Made by a program: the position numbers and the translations under genes. From Cetobacterium sp. UBA6069 (lineage in GTDB: Bacteria; Fusobacteriota; Fusobacteriia; Fusobacteriales; Fusobacteriaceae), in NCBI GenBank assembly GCA_002428805.1, contig DIXX01000047.1, positions 64,640 through 71,071 of the forward strand: a DNA stretch of 6,432 nucleotides, in the 5' to 3' direction. The notes under the pieces were generated by a model. That model did not search any database and was not told the origin of the DNA. It saw nothing but the letters and a program-made list of their open reading frames with translations. Position 1 is the stretch's first letter; each line of letters starts with the position of its first letter. Below, in pieces: positions 5,296 to 6,432 of the stretch.

Positions 5296-6003
5296 ATGAG
5301 TACTGACTTTGCAATTTTAGCATTTTTTAGCTTAATGTTAGCCTATCTTTTAATCTGTGAAATATTTACGATTCTTTTCAGACTTACAGGCTTAACAGAA
5401 GAAACTGCTCGTTTTCAAGTGATTTCTATGTTAACTACTTGTGGTTTTACAACAACTGAAAGTGAATTGATTACATCGTCTCGAAAAAGAAAAAAATTAG
5501 CTTTTATTACAATTCTTTTTGGCTATATTTTTTCTGTTACAATAGTTTCTATGGTCATCAATTTCTTTACAAGGTCAAATGATGAAAATAGTCTTCAAAT
5601 TATTTTTAAAGTCATTCTAGCTGTAATTTTTATTATTATTATTTGGTATATTTTACTAAAAGTAAATGTTGTAAAAATTCATTTTGACAAAATAATTAGT
5701 AAAATTGGTATAAAAATTATGTTTAAAAATCAAGATAATCCAATTATGGTTTTAGGGATTTTCAAAAATGAAGTTATTGCTGAAATTATTGTCACTAATC
5801 TTCCCAACGAACTATTAAACACCGAATTAAAAAACTCCTTCATAAGATCAAATTACAATCTCCAAATACTAACCGTTATAAAATCCGACGATACTACCAA
5901 ACCTGTTACTGGAGACACTGTTCTTGAAAACGGAGATAAAATAATCATATTCGGAGAACTTAAAAACATCAAAAATCTTTTTATAAAAGAAAAGAGTTTT
6001 TAG
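5296..6003 (+). CDS. Three-helix membrane protein with C-terminal TrkA-C domain
   Basis: This 235-residue protein joins a membrane part to a TrkA-C (RCK-C) ligand-binding domain. Helices are about 5-29, 68-91 and 100-122. Between the first two is a conserved-looking stretch, TGLTEETARFQVISMLTTCG, followed by FTTTESELI (51-59), then basic SRKRKK. The TrkA-C domain spans about 149-231, with VIAEIIV, P-V-T-GDT (203-208), NGD (212-214) and IIIFG (216-220). TrkA-C domains regulate potassium and other ion transporters, often by binding cyclic-di-AMP or similar ligands; no NAD-binding TrkA-N half is present. Similar unnamed membrane proteins exist in Firmicutes and Fusobacteria, and function is not established as far as I know. 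The ribosome site is poor (AGGTGG, 4 bases from ATG), suggesting low expression; later Met codons would cut the first helix. Codon use changes sharply after about 5803. It ends in its own terminator. Confidence 0.88.
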   Translation: MSTDFAILAFFSLMLAYLLICEIFTILFRLTGLTEETARFQVISMLTTCGFTTTESELITSSRKRKKLAFITILFGYIFSVTIVSMVINFFTRSNDENSLQIIFKVILAVIFIIIIWYILLKVNVVKIHFDKIISKIGIKIMFKNQDNPIMVLGIFKNEVIAEIIVTNLPNELLNTELKNSFIRSNYNLQILTVIKSDDTTKPVTGDTVLENGDKIIIFGELKNIKNLFIKEKSF

Positions 6004-6004
6004 T

Positions 6005-6032
6005 AAAAGAGGCTTACCAGCCTCTTTTTTTT
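6005..6032 (+). terminator. Rho-independent terminator of the TrkA-C gene
   Basis: AAAAGAGGCT (6005-6014) pairs perfectly with AGCCTCTTTT (6019-6028) across a TACC loop, followed by more T to 6032. It starts two bases after the stop codon. Its loop overlaps the -35 box of the next promoter. Confidence 0.92.
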
Positions 6033-6042
6033 ATGCTATAAT
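6014..6042 (+). promoter_or_regulatory. Probable promoter of the MATE exporter gene
   Basis: TGCTATAAT (6034-6042) is an extended -10 with a perfect TATAAT. TTACCA (6014-6019), four of six matches, is a -35 at exactly 17 bp and lies in the terminator loop. Transcription would start near 6049, leaving a leader of about 28 bases with AAAGGAG 6 bases before the ATG. Confidence 0.7.
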
Positions 6043-6076
6043 CTACCTCGGTGTAAAAATTTTAAAGGAGTAGATA

Positions 6077-6432
6077 ATGAAAATTGGTTCAATTGATTTG
6101 GAAAAAGACTCTATAAACAAATTGTTTTTTAGTTTTTCTTTTCCTGCTGTTATGGGAATGTTAATCTCAGCTTTTTATGTTATTATTGATGGTATTTTTA
6201 TTGGTAGAGGGATTGGAGGAGATGGATTAGCTGCTATAAATGTTGCTTATCCTATCATAACTTTAACAATTGCTCTAAGTTTAATGTTTGGTACAGGAGG
6301 AGCTACAGTTATCTCTATAAAGCAGGGCGAAGGAAAAATCGAGGAAGTTAATAAATATTTTTCTCATATGGTTATCCTAAATATTATTTCGTACCTACTT
6401 ATTTGCTCTCTAACACTTATTTTTCAAAATAA
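6077..6432 (+). CDS. MATE family efflux transporter, 5' part (runs off right edge)
   Basis: The frame is open from ATG 6077 to the window end, giving 118 residues of a protein that is normally about 440-460 long. Family signs are the N-terminal amphipathic stretch ending in FSFPAVMGMLISAFYVIIDG, then IFIGRGIGGDGLAAINVAYP (the typical D-x-x-FIGR-x-x-G--GLAAxN-x-xP segment), LMFGTGGATVISIKQGEGK, and the start of a third helix (93-115). These fit the first three of twelve helices. MATE proteins export cationic drugs, dyes or metabolites using sodium or proton gradients; the substrate cannot be told from this part. Start choice is firm because AAAGGAG ends 6 bases upstream and an extended -10 promoter is well placed. 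It is a separate transcription unit from the TrkA-C gene. Confidence 0.93.
   Translation, partial: MKIGSIDLEKDSINKLFFSFSFPAVMGMLISAFYVIIDGIFIGRGIGGDGLAAINVAYPIITLTIALSLMFGTGGATVISIKQGEGKIEEVNKYFSHMVILNIISYLLICSLTLIFQN

Overview
The window is a low-GC, tightly packed chromosomal segment. The gene content (a CutC-type protein, an exported FMN/FAD reductase without heme, an AbgT-family transporter and a MATE pump), the strong AGGAGG-type ribosome sites and the A/T-ending codons suggest a fusobacterium (Fusobacterium/Cetobacterium/Ilyobacter type). This is inferred from style and content; there is no rRNA or marker gene to prove it.

Layout, left to right: the 3' part of cutC (+, cut by the left edge) and its terminator; a gene for an exported fumarate-reductase-type flavoprotein (+, 559-2256) with its own promoter and terminator; an AbgT-family membrane transporter (+, 2482-4089) with an operator-like inverted repeat over its promoter and a structured leader; a terminator filling the 38 bp gap to a convergent gene; a metallo-beta-lactamase-fold-like protein whose metal ligands are mostly lost (-, 4128-4850); a 70-residue lipoprotein (-, 4952-5164) with its own terminator; then, divergently, a three-helix membrane protein with a TrkA-C domain (+, 5296-6003); and the 5' part of a MATE-family exporter (+, 6077 to the right edge).

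Nearly every gene is a single transcription unit: each gene from the first to the TrkA-C gene is followed by a hairpin, five of them with clear U-tracts, and every complete gene has at least a candidate promoter of its own. The flavoprotein and the AbgT transporter are the only neighbours with a plausible shared job (import or export of a carboxylate-containing compound, and reduction of an unsaturated acid outside the inner membrane). They are transcribed separately, although both promoters share the same 9-base element over the -35 box. The rest reads as unrelated housekeeping or accessory genes.

I see no CRISPR array, insertion sequence, tRNA, rRNA, phage gene or toxin-antitoxin pair, and no intergenic gap exceeds about 225 bp. 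I did not find a convincing new multi-gene system. The points most worth a second look are the degenerate metallo-hydrolase, the operator-like repeat and leader of the transporter gene, the codon-use break inside the TrkA-C gene, and the promoter whose -35 box lies in the loop of the preceding terminator.
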